Below, one piece after another: positions 32,234-39,890 of a stretch of 54,604 bases of DNA. Both the position numbers and the translations under genes were made by a program. The DNA comes from Hymenobacter negativus. GTDB lineage: Bacteria > Bacteroidota > Bacteroidia > Cytophagales > Hymenobacteraceae. The DNA lies in the NCBI RefSeq assembly GCF_016056375.1, contig NZ_JAEDAE010000014.1, positions 1-54,604 of the forward strand, read 5' to 3'. The notes under the pieces are model-generated. The model made no database searches. It was not told where the DNA came from and worked only from the letters and a program-made list of their open reading frames with translations. Numbering within the stretch: position 1 is the stretch's first letter; each line of letters opens with the position of its first letter.

Positions 32234-32851
32234 ATGAAAAAGTCCTTCTTCTCGCTGCTAGCCGCTGCCACGCTGCTGGCCAGCTGTGAAACCAAACATT
32301 CGGAAACCAAAGACCAGCTTAGCGAAGCCGGCCAGGACACTGCCGTGATGGCCCGCGATGGGAAAACGGTAGCCGACGTGGCCAGCGATGCCGGTGCCGC
32401 CGTCGACAATGCCTGGGACATGGGCAAAGCCAAACTGGCCGACGTAAAATTCAAGGAAATCACCCTGCCCGGCGTATCAGTGCGCGGCGATAGCACTTAC
32501 AACGTGTACAGTGTCGACGAAAAAGTGCTGTTCGATACCGACAAAGCTGATATCAAGCCCAGCGCCGCCGAAGCTCTGAAACAAATCACCGGCTCCATCG
32601 GCCAGCGCTACAACACCAGCCAGGTACGGGTAATGGGTTTTGCTGACTCGCGCGGCGACAAGAACTACAACAAAGACCTGAGCGAGAAGCGCGCCGAAGC
32701 CGTGAAAAACTACTTGGTGGCCAACGGCAACATTGCCGCCACCCGCGTAAGCGTGGAGCCGATGGGCGAAACCATGCCCGCCGCCTCGAACGCTACGGCA
32801 GCCGGCCGCCAGGAAAACCGCCGGGTAGAAATTGCCGTCCGCACCAAATAA
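32234..32851 (+). CDS. OmpA-family peptidoglycan-binding lipoprotein
   Basis: The 205-residue protein has a lipoprotein signal (KKSFFSLLAAATLLASC, Cys18), a polar helical spacer (~19-85) and a C-terminal OmpA domain. The domain shows the family pattern VLFDTDKADIKPSAAEALKQI, VMGFADSRGDKNYNKDLSEKRAEAVKNYL and the final GRQENRRVEIAV, including the Asp and Arg that bind diaminopimelate. It should tether the outer membrane to peptidoglycan. I used the ATG at 32234, which gives a proper lipoprotein signal; the frame is open upstream to 32051. It sits between the two copies of the hydrolase/CPD module and has its own terminator. Confidence 0.92.
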   Translation: MKKSFFSLLAAATLLASCETKHSETKDQLSEAGQDTAVMARDGKTVADVASDAGAAVDNAWDMGKAKLADVKFKEITLPGVSVRGDSTYNVYSVDEKVLFDTDKADIKPSAAEALKQITGSIGQRYNTSQVRVMGFADSRGDKNYNKDLSEKRAEAVKNYLVANGNIAATRVSVEPMGETMPAASNATAAGRQENRRVEIAVRTK

Positions 32852-33190
32852 TCTACTGCGTAGCCACCAGCCACGGTTGCTGACGGCCGCCAATTGCAAA
32901 CCGAAAAGCCCCTGCGTTATTCCGCAGGGGCTTTTTCTTTGAATTAAAGAATATGGCTCTGAGTAAGAGGGGGTAATAGTAAAGCTGAACAGTAACGAAG
33001 CGTTTTACGACGACATTCCCTTTGCTCTGGATTGGAGCTATAATATTACAGTGCAAATATTTATCTGTTATTTTGTATTGCTGTTCTCAGAATTTTGGCT
33101 CCAATAATGAGCAAATGAGTTTACTATATACTGTATGCTACTGCTTATCTTTCGGGGCCGTAAGTCAAGTTTGGTCTTTAATTAAATAGA
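32852..33190. other. Intergenic region between the OmpA gene and hydrolase copy 2
   Basis: These 339 bases hold the OmpA terminator (32904-32936), an AT-rich stretch, and a TATCTTTC element (33146-33153) that resembles the promoter of hydrolase copy 1. I see no gene in it. Confidence 0.55.
32904..32936 (+). terminator. Terminator after the OmpA gene
   Basis: AAAAGCCCCTGCG pairs with CGCAGGGGCTTTTT around a short loop, then a T-rich end. Confidence 0.92.
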
Positions 33191-34576
33191 ATGAGGAGAA
33201 GTTTACTATGCGTTCTTCTACTGTTTGGAATAACGAGTACCGTTTTGGGCCGGGGTCCCCAGGGCCGTCTGCCCTTGGGAGGATTATGGAAGGGTAAGCT
33301 CCCGGTGCTGGGGGGGAATCTGGATTTGACCATCAGTGTGATTCCGTTGGCGGGGGGCAAGTATTTTGCGGCCCTTGACGTGCCCGCTCAGAAGGTAAGC
33401 CGTATGGTAACGGAAGTGACCGTGCGCGGCGACTCGGTACTGCTGTGGATGCCGGCGGCTGGCAGCCGCTACGCTGCCCGCTTCGATTCGGTGCGGCGCG
33501 AGCTAAATGGGGTCTGGACGCAGGCGGGGGTGAAGTCGGCGGTGCGGCTGTTGCATTCGCCCATGCCTTCGGTCACGGGGCAGGGCACACGCCTGGCCCC
33601 GCCCTACCGCGAGGAAGAAGTGGTGTTTAACAATCCTTCGGCCCGCCTCAATTTTGCCGGGATGCTGACCGTGCCCGCCGGCCCGGGGCCTTTCCCGGCC
33701 GTGGTGATGGTGAGCGACATCGGTGCGCAGGACCGCGACGGTACCGTGGGTAACTACCACCTAATGGGCTCATTGGCCGACTACCTCACCCGGCGCGGCA
33801 TTGCCGTGCTGCGCTACGACGACCGGGGCGTGGGCCAGAGCGGCGGCAGCACCAGCACCGCCACCACGGCCATGCTGGTGAGCGACGTGCAGGCGGCCGT
33901 GAATTTTCTGCGGGCGCGTCTGGAAATCAACATCAACCGCATTGGCGTGCTGGGCCACGGCGAAGGAGCCAACGTGGCCCTGCTGGCGGCCGGACAGCCG
34001 CTGCCGCCCGCCTTTGTGGTGGCGCTGGCGGGCTACGGCCTGCCCGGCGAGCAAACCCTGCTGCAACAGCTGGTGGACGAGCAGAAGGCCAAAAAAGTAG
34101 CTCCGCTGGAAATCCAGGCGGCTTATGAGCGCAAGCGGACGATGTACGACATCATCCGTCAAACCAACCCGCCGCAGGCGCAGGCCATTGTGAGCAACAT
34201 GCTGCGGCAGGACCAGCCCACGCTGGAACCCCAGGCAGCCCAGGCGGCTGCAAATCAACTGCTTACGCCCTGGCGGCGGTATTTTCTGTCCTTCGACCCC
34301 ATTGCCGACCTCGACCAGGTGCATTGTCCCGTGCTGCTGCTCAGCGGTACCGACGATGCCGAAGCACCCGCCGACCTGCACCTGACGGCCCTGGAAAAAG
34401 AGCTGAAAAGTGTGAACCACAACGTCACCGTGAAGCGTCTGCCGGGCGTCAACCACCTGTTTCAGCCCGCCAAAACTGAGTGGACGCTGATGAATGGCGA
34501 GATGAAGCCGCTGTTTTCGCCCGTGGCCGAGGAAACCATCCGGGAATGGCTGGTGAGCCTGGATGCGAAAAAATAG
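33191..34576 (+). CDS. Secreted alpha/beta hydrolase-fold protein, copy 2, with Gly at the nucleophile position
   Basis: This 461-residue paralogue of the protein at 29394 has a short signal peptide (RRSLLCVLLLFGITSTVLG), the N-terminal beta domain (LGGLWKGKLPVLGGNLDL) and the hydrolase domain. Shared motifs are DRDGTVGNYH, ADYLTRRGIAVLRYDDRGVGQSGG, LLLSGTDDAEAP (Asp) and PGVNHLFQP (His). The elbow reads GHGEGA, with Gly257 (GGC, 33959-33961) in place of the catalytic Ser, as in copy 1. By eye the copies share about half of their residues, so the duplication is not recent, yet the nucleophile loss is common to both. The gene converges on CPD copy 2 across the second palindrome. Confidence 0.85.
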   Translation: MRRSLLCVLLLFGITSTVLGRGPQGRLPLGGLWKGKLPVLGGNLDLTISVIPLAGGKYFAALDVPAQKVSRMVTEVTVRGDSVLLWMPAAGSRYAARFDSVRRELNGVWTQAGVKSAVRLLHSPMPSVTGQGTRLAPPYREEEVVFNNPSARLNFAGMLTVPAGPGPFPAVVMVSDIGAQDRDGTVGNYHLMGSLADYLTRRGIAVLRYDDRGVGQSGGSTSTATTAMLVSDVQAAVNFLRARLEININRIGVLGHGEGANVALLAAGQPLPPAFVVALAGYGLPGEQTLLQQLVDEQKAKKVAPLEIQAAYERKRTMYDIIRQTNPPQAQAIVSNMLRQDQPTLEPQAAQAAANQLLTPWRRYFLSFDPIADLDQVHCPVLLLSGTDDAEAPADLHLTALEKELKSVNHNVTVKRLPGVNHLFQPAKTEWTLMNGEMKPLFSPVAEETIREWLVSLDAKK

Positions 34577-34778
34577 ACCGCAGATTGTAACGGATTTGAC
34601 GGATTACGCAGATTCGGACGGTGTTTGATTATGGCTTCAAATCTAATTTTCGTCAGAAATAAAAAGGTCCGGCTTGCAAGCCGGACCTTTTTTGTTAGCA
34701 GGTAATACGCCGACGGAGCACTCTACCGAAGGCTGACCGAATCTGCGTCATCCGTCAAATCCGTTACAATCTGCGGTC
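34577..34778. repeat. Nested palindrome filling the gap between hydrolase copy 2 and CPD copy 2
   Basis: The outer arms (34577-34617 and 34737-34778) are the same sequence as those at 30825-31034, inverted with one mismatch, and again run from stop codon to stop codon. The inner terminator (34661-34692) shares the GGTCCGGCTT core with copy 1, while the spacers between outer and inner arms differ. Confidence 0.95.
34661..34692. terminator. Bidirectional terminator inside the palindrome (copy 2)
   Basis: AAAAAGGTCCGGCTT pairs perfectly with AAGCCGGACCTTTTT around a GC dinucleotide, with T runs on both strands. Confidence 0.92.
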
Positions 34779-35678
34779 TTACTTAATCATATCGACCTCG
34801 GCCTTAATCATGGCGTTGTAGCGCAGGCCCTGGCTGTTGGCGGCCGTGATGAGGCTCCAGCCCTTGCCAATGGAGTAGTTCCAGGTGCGGCTTTCCTTGA
34901 ATTCGAAGGTGGGGCGCATAATCTGACCGTAGGGCGTGTAGTCGTCCATGAAGTTGGTGGCGAAGAACTTATCGCCGCTCACCACCCATTCCATGGCCAC
35001 GAAGAAGCCTTCCTCGGGGGCCATAATATTGTAGGGCGTGAGGTCGACGGTGTACCACTGGCCACCTTGCGGGGCCGAAACCACCACGTTTTCGGTAAGC
35101 AGGTCGGTGTTGGGGGCGTTGTAATTGCCGTCGGCCTTGTAGAGACGCACACGGAACGGCTCGCGCGGGAAGCCGTTTTCGCCGATGTAAAACGACACGG
35201 TACGCACGTTGCCGAGGCGTTTTTGCTTGTCGTTTTTCACGAAGAAAGCGTACTGGCTGCCCGGTAGGCCCTGAATCATCCCCTCGCCGGGGTCGTTGGA
35301 GCGGGCGCCAAGGCCGAGGTTCTTCACTTTGCCGGCCTTCACCACCACGTTGCTGAGCTCGACGGCCCGCTTGGGCACTTCGATGGTGAGGTTGGACAAG
35401 GCGGCGCCTCGCTTCACGAGCACGGCCCGCCGGGCATAGCCCAGCGCCACCACGATGAGGGAGTCGTCGGGATTCTTGGTGGGAGCGGGCACAATGAACT
35501 GGCCGTGCTCGTTGCTAAGGGCACCGATTTGCTCGCTTTTCAGGCCGATGGACGTGAACGGCAGCGGCTCTTTTGTGTCTTTATCAACAATTACCCCCTT
35601 TATCTGAATTTGCTGCGCCCATCCGGAGGTTGCAGCAAAGGCTAGAAATAGTGCTATAAGTGGTAGGCGTGTAGACAT
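34779..35678 (-). CDS. Carboxypeptidase-regulatory-like domain protein, copy 2
   Basis: The 299-residue paralogue of the protein at 31035 has a signal peptide (LPLIALFLAFAATSGWA), a carboxypeptidase-like regulatory domain (QIKGVIVDKDTKEPLPFTS) and the same second domain (DPGEGMIQGLPGSQYAFF to AMIKAEVDMIK). The second domain is nearly identical to copy 1 over long stretches, while the first domain and signal differ at about half of their positions. Function is unknown. A TAATTTTG promoter element lies 21-28 nt upstream of the ATG, as in copy 1. It converges on hydrolase copy 2. Confidence 0.82.
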   Translation of the reverse strand: MSTRLPLIALFLAFAATSGWAQQIQIKGVIVDKDTKEPLPFTSIGLKSEQIGALSNEHGQFIVPAPTKNPDDSLIVVALGYARRAVLVKRGAALSNLTIEVPKRAVELSNVVVKAGKVKNLGLGARSNDPGEGMIQGLPGSQYAFFVKNDKQKRLGNVRTVSFYIGENGFPREPFRVRLYKADGNYNAPNTDLLTENVVVSAPQGGQWYTVDLTPYNIMAPEEGFFVAMEWVVSGDKFFATNFMDDYTPYGQIMRPTFEFKESRTWNYSIGKGWSLITAANSQGLRYNAMIKAEVDMIK

Positions 35679-35698
35679 AGTAGGCGGTATAATCCGAA

Positions 35699-35706
35699 CA
35701 AAATTA
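35699..35706 (-). promoter_or_regulatory. TAnnTTTG -7 element for CPD copy 2
   Basis: TAATTTTG on the minus strand, with a predicted leader of about 14 nt. Confidence 0.5.
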
Positions 35707-35852
35707 CAAAATCTTGCGCCGAAAGTTATCAGAAATTATTAGCAGATGCAACCGAATAATCCAAACCGCTGGCCGGAAAGGGCGTGAGGCAGACGCAAAG
35801 GGACTGTTGGTCGTCAAAAAAAAGCCAGGGAGCCAAAAAGCTTTTAGTGGCG

Positions 35853-35860
35853 TACCTTTG
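35853..35860 (+). promoter_or_regulatory. TAnnTTTG -7 element for feoAB
   Basis: TACCTTTG, a perfect match to the -7 consensus, about 42 nt before the feoA GTG. No Fur-like palindrome was recognised beside it. Confidence 0.5.
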
Positions 35861-35901
35861 TTTGTATTCTTTCTAAATAAGGTTTAGCCCGTTCAACGCC
35901 C

Positions 35902-36180
35902 GTGTCATTATTTCGTCGTTCTCCGCAAAAGGCCGTCATTAGTACCGCTACCCGGCGCACTGCCAAAGACTTGCGAGTGGGCGAGACCGGCACTATCTGC
36001 TGCCTGGAAGACCCCGAAATGGCCTTGAAGCTGCTGGAAATGGGCTGTGTGCCCGGCGTGCAGGTGCGTCTGAGCGGCCGTGCCCCCCTCGGCGACCCGC
36101 TGATGCTGGTGCTGGGCGACCAGGAATACACGCTGTCGGTGCGGGCCAGCGAGGCGGCGACCATTTTGCTGAAGGAGTAG
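35902..36180 (+). CDS. feoA: FeoA family protein
   Basis: The 92-residue product is an SH3-like FeoA domain: RTAKDLRVGETGTICCLE, MALKLLEMGCVPGVQVRLSG, and the closing YTLSVRASEAATILL strand. FeoA is a small cytosolic partner of FeoB in ferrous iron uptake. The start is GTG at 35902; the N-terminal 18 residues (SLFRRSPQKAVISTATR) are a short basic extension. FeoB begins 10 bp after the stop, so the genes form an operon. Confidence 0.92.
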   Translation: MSLFRRSPQKAVISTATRRTAKDLRVGETGTICCLEDPEMALKLLEMGCVPGVQVRLSGRAPLGDPLMLVLGDQEYTLSVRASEAATILLKE

Positions 36181-36190
36181 CAGATGCGCG

Positions 36191-38359
36191 ATGGCTGTAA
36201 CAGTAAGTAGTTCAACAACAGCGACAATTGCCGCGCCGCAGGCCGGCCCCGAGGCCGGCCCCCGACCGTTGCGCATTGCCCTCATCGGCAACCCGAACAG
36301 TGGTAAAACCTCGCTGTTCAACCAGCTTACGGGTCTCAACCAGAAGGTGGGCAACTTCCCCGGCGTGACGGTGGACCGCAAAACCGGCGTAGCCCAGCTC
36401 ACCGCCACCCAGCGGGCCGAGATTATTGACCTGCCGGGTACCTACTCGCTCTATCCCAAGAGCCTGGACGAAAAGGTAATAACCGACCTGCTCTACGATA
36501 AAGCCGCCGATAACTACCCCGATTTTGTGGTGGTAACGGTGGATGCCAACAACCTGCGACGCAGTCTGCTACTGTTCACGCAGCTCGGCGACTTGGGGCT
36601 GCCGGCAGTGCTGGCGCTCAATATGATGGACGTGGCCGAGCGCCACGGCGTGAACATCGATTTGCCGGCGCTGGAGCGGGAGTTGGGCGTGCCCATTATT
36701 CCGATGAATGCCCGGAAGGGCATCGGCGTGGCGGCCCTCAAGATTGTGATGGCCCAGCGGCTGGATGCGCCGCCGGTGCGTTTTTGGCAGCCCGATGAAC
36801 GACTGCTACCGCTGGTGCGCCAGATTCGCTACTACTTTAACCTGCACAACGACTACCTGGCGCTGCATTATGCCCAGCAATATCGCCAAATTGGATTTCT
36901 GAGCGCCGAGGATAAGACGCATATTCAGGAGCTTACGCAGCAGGCCGGGTTTGATGCCACCGCTGCACAAGCGGCCGAAACCATTGGGCGTTACGGGCGC
37001 ATCAACGAGATTCTGCTCGAAACCGTGACGGTGGTGCGCACCGAAAAGCGCGAGCCGATAAGCAACCGCATCGATAAAGTGCTGACGCACCGGGTGGGCG
37101 GCTACCTCATTTTTCTGAGCATTCTGTTCCTGCTGTTTCAGGCCATTTTTGCCTGGGCGCAGTACCCGATGGACTGGATTGACCAGGGGATTTCGGGGCT
37201 GAGCGCGGCCATTCAGGCCAACTTCTCGGGGCCGCTGGTGCGGCTGCTCACGGAGGGCGTGCTGGCGGGCTTGGGCGGCGTGCTGGTGTTCATTCCGCAG
37301 ATTGCGCTGCTGTTTGGCTTTCTGGCGGTGCTGGAGGAAACGGGCTACATGGCCCGCGTTACCTTTTTGATGGACAAGCTGATGCGGCCCTTTGGGCTGA
37401 GCGGCAAGAGCGTGGTGCCACTGATTTCGGGACTGGCCTGCGCGGTGCCGGCCATCATGGGCGCGCGGGTGATTGAGAGCTGGAAGGACCGGATGATTAC
37501 GATTTTCGTGACGCCGCTGATGTCGTGCTCGGCGCGCATTCCGGTGTACACAGTGCTGGTGGCGCTGGTGGTGCCGGACCGGGCCGCGTGGGGCATTTTC
37601 AACCTGCGCGGCGTAGCGCTAATGTCGCTGTATTTGCTTGGGCTGTTCTCGGCGCTGGGCTCGGCCTGGGCGATGAAGAAGCTGCTGAAGGCGCGGGAGC
37701 GGAGCTACTTTATCATGGAATTCCCTGTGTATCAGTGGCCGCGCTGGAAGAACGTGGGCCTCACCATCTATCAGAAAGTGAGTGCGTTTGTGCTGCAGGC
37801 GGGCCGGGTGATTGTGGCCATTTCGGTGCTGCTGTGGGTGCTGGCCAGCTACGGCCCGGGCCGGCAGCAGGCAAATGCTGAAGCGCAGGTGCGGCAGCAA
37901 GCCGCGGCCCGCGGCTGGGATGCGTCCGAGACCAGCCGGCAGGTAGCTTCGGCACGACTGGAAACCTCCTACGCCGGCAAGTTTGGGCACGTGCTGGAGC
38001 CGGCTATTCGGCCGTTGGGCTACGATTGGAAAATCGGTATTGCGCTGCTCACGTCGTTTGCGGCGCGGGAAGTGTTTGTAGGCACTATTTCCACCATTTA
38101 CAGCGTGGGGCAGGATGCCGACATGGGCACTCTGCAGCAGAAGCTTAGCGCTGAAAAAGACGCGGCCGGGCAGCCGTTTTTCACGCCGGCGCGAGCGTTT
38201 TCGCTGCTTGTATTTTACGTGTTTGCCATGCAATGCATGAGCACGCTGGCCGTGACGTACCGCGAAACCAAGAACTGGCGCTGGCCGGTGGCGCAACTCG
38301 TGTATATGACCGGGCTGGCCTACGTAGCGGCGTTTGTGGTGTATCAGGTGCTGGCGTAG
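36191..38359 (+). CDS. feoB: Ferrous iron transporter FeoB
   Basis: The 722-residue protein has an N-terminal G domain and a polytopic membrane domain. The G motifs are G1 GNPNSGKTSLF (33-43), G2 around NFPGVTVDRKTG, G3 DLPGTYSLYP and G4 LNMMD. A helical GDI-like region follows, then paired Gate domains with about ten helices (for example MARVTFLMDKLMRPFGLSGKS and SGLACAVPAIMGAR, a conserved Cys-containing segment). It moves Fe2+ across the inner membrane. A soluble insert (AEAQVRQQAAARGWDASETS, around 565-590) occupies a loop between helices. The stop codon overlaps a palindromic repeat. The length is normal for the family. Confidence 0.95.
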   Translation: MAVTVSSSTTATIAAPQAGPEAGPRPLRIALIGNPNSGKTSLFNQLTGLNQKVGNFPGVTVDRKTGVAQLTATQRAEIIDLPGTYSLYPKSLDEKVITDLLYDKAADNYPDFVVVTVDANNLRRSLLLFTQLGDLGLPAVLALNMMDVAERHGVNIDLPALERELGVPIIPMNARKGIGVAALKIVMAQRLDAPPVRFWQPDERLLPLVRQIRYYFNLHNDYLALHYAQQYRQIGFLSAEDKTHIQELTQQAGFDATAAQAAETIGRYGRINEILLETVTVVRTEKREPISNRIDKVLTHRVGGYLIFLSILFLLFQAIFAWAQYPMDWIDQGISGLSAAIQANFSGPLVRLLTEGVLAGLGGVLVFIPQIALLFGFLAVLEETGYMARVTFLMDKLMRPFGLSGKSVVPLISGLACAVPAIMGARVIESWKDRMITIFVTPLMSCSARIPVYTVLVALVVPDRAAWGIFNLRGVALMSLYLLGLFSALGSAWAMKKLLKARERSYFIMEFPVYQWPRWKNVGLTIYQKVSAFVLQAGRVIVAISVLLWVLASYGPGRQQANAEAQVRQQAAARGWDASETSRQVASARLETSYAGKFGHVLEPAIRPLGYDWKIGIALLTSFAAREVFVGTISTIYSVGQDADMGTLQQKLSAEKDAAGQPFFTPARAFSLLVFYVFAMQCMSTLAVTYRETKNWRWPVAQLVYMTGLAYVAAFVVYQVLA

Positions 38360-38465
38360 AGACGCAATATTTTGCGTCTCATCGTTGAACGAGTTTTTAG
38401 GGCCGGCAATAGGATGGCGCGTTTCGGGCCGTCCAACGACGAGACGCGAAGCGTCGCGTCTCTAC
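38356..38465. repeat. REP-like palindrome, GTAGAGACGC family, copy 1
   Basis: The arms start with GTAGAGACGC and end with GCGTCTCTAC; each arm holds its own smaller palindrome (GAGACGCAATATTTTGCGTC on the left, GAGACGCGAAGCGTCGCGTC on the right) and a CGTTG / CAACG stretch. The left edge overlaps the feoB stop codon. A second copy lies at 47093-47210. Confidence 0.88.
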
Positions 38466-38575
38466 ATCGGTCGACTGTCCAGTTTGCGCGCGGGTGTTCA
38501 GAAATGGACACCTTTTTCGTTATGAATTAATTTTGTTTTCGGGGTAAAATGCATAAAATCAAGTAAATAAATAAA

Positions 38576-38591
38576 TGGCACGGGCATTGGC
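38576..38591 (+). promoter_or_regulatory. Candidate sigma-54 (-24/-12) promoter of the exporter operon
   Basis: TGGCACGGGCATTGGC matches the consensus TGGCACG-N4-TTGC at every conserved base except the last (TTGG for TTGC). The spacing of the two blocks is correct, and the expected transcription start lies about 25 nt before the adaptor ATG at 38628. The NtrC-type activator gene lies downstream in the same cluster. Confidence 0.6.
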
Positions 38592-38627
38592 GACAGATAG
38601 AGGAAACACGCTTCTTTCTGCACAAAA

Positions 38628-39878
38628 ATGGACAGAGCCATTGCCGATTCTATTCAAGCCCAACGCAAGCGCCACCGCTGGCTCGTGGTAGCAGCGGGCG
38701 TATTAGTGCTGCTGGGCGCAGTGCTGGCCTTCCGCACGGTGCTGAAACCCAGCCTGCGCCGCGGCGATATCCTGACGGCTACCGTGGAAACGGGTGAGGT
38801 GGAAGCCTCTCTCACGGCCGCCGGCACCGTGATTCCGGGCCGGGAGGCGGTGCTGACCAGCCCGATTCAGAGCACCATCCGGCGGGTGGCGGTGGCGGTG
38901 GGCGCGCGGGTGAAACCGGGCGAAACCATTCTGGAACTGGACAAGGAACTAGCCAATTCGAGCCTGGCGAAGTTGGATGACGAGCAGCTGCGCAACCAGA
39001 ACAAGAACTCGCAGCTGCAACTAACACTGGAGCGCAGCCTGACCGATTTGCGCGCCCAGGCCCAGGTGCAGGCCGTGAAAGTGCGCAGCCTGCAATCGGC
39101 TCTGCGCGATGAGCAGCAACTGCTGAAAATAGGCGGCGGTACCGCCGAAAACGTGCGCCAAGCCGAGTTAAACCTGACCGTGGCCCAACTGGAAGCCGAC
39201 CGCCTGACGCGCCAGATTCAGACCCAGCAGCGCTCCAATGCGGCCGACGTGCGGGAGCTGGGCTACACCGTGTCGATGCAGCAGCGCAGCATTGCGGAAT
39301 TGGCCACCAAGCTGCGGCAAGCCAACATCAGCAGCCAGCAGGCGGGCGTGCTGACTTGGGTGAACGACAACCTCGGCACCACCGTGCAGGCCGGCGACGC
39401 GCTGGCCCGGGTGGCCGATTTGAGCAGCTTCCGGGTGCGGGCCACAATTTCGGACAGCTACGCCGATGCCCTGCACCAGGGCGACCCGGTGAAGGTGCGC
39501 ATCAACGACCTCGACCTACGGGGCACGGTGGCCAGCATCAGCCCGAGCGTGGACAAGGGCGTGGTAACGTTTTATGCCCAACTCGACAACCCCCACCACC
39601 CGGCGCTTCGCCCCAATCTGCGCGCCGACGTATTTGTGATAACCCGCGCCCACCACGGCGTGCTGCGCGTGAAAAACGGCCCGTTTTACCAGGGTGGCAA
39701 GGAGCAGCCAGTGTTTGTGCTGACTAACGGCGGGCGCGTGCAGCGCCGCACGGTGCGCTTCGGTGACAGCAATTTCGACTTTGTGCAGATTATCGGCGGC
39801 CTGCGGGCGGGCGAAGAAATCGTGGTGTCGGACATGAAAGAGCATCTGGACACGCCGGAGCTGAACCTTCACGACTAA
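38628..39878 (+). CDS. HlyD/MacA-type periplasmic adaptor (membrane fusion protein)
   Basis: The 416-residue protein has one N-terminal membrane helix (HRWLVVAAGVLVLLGAVLAF) followed by a split biotinyl-lipoyl domain (ASLTAAGTVIPGREAVLTSP and SQQAGVLTWVNDNLGTTVQAG), a long coiled-coil hairpin (~110-220, rich in Leu/Gln/Glu/Arg) and beta-barrel and membrane-proximal domains (FRVRATISDSYADALHQGD; RVQRRTVRFGDSNFDFVQII). It should link an inner-membrane ABC transporter to a TolC-like channel. It is the first gene of a cluster with TolC (12 bp gap), ATPase and two permeases. A candidate sigma-54 promoter precedes it. The exported substrate is unknown. Confidence 0.9.
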   Translation: MDRAIADSIQAQRKRHRWLVVAAGVLVLLGAVLAFRTVLKPSLRRGDILTATVETGEVEASLTAAGTVIPGREAVLTSPIQSTIRRVAVAVGARVKPGETILELDKELANSSLAKLDDEQLRNQNKNSQLQLTLERSLTDLRAQAQVQAVKVRSLQSALRDEQQLLKIGGGTAENVRQAELNLTVAQLEADRLTRQIQTQQRSNAADVRELGYTVSMQQRSIAELATKLRQANISSQQAGVLTWVNDNLGTTVQAGDALARVADLSSFRVRATISDSYADALHQGDPVKVRINDLDLRGTVASISPSVDKGVVTFYAQLDNPHHPALRPNLRADVFVITRAHHGVLRVKNGPFYQGGKEQPVFVLTNGGRVQRRTVRFGDSNFDFVQIIGGLRAGEEIVVSDMKEHLDTPELNLHD

Positions 39879-39890
39879 GGCGGCGCGACG

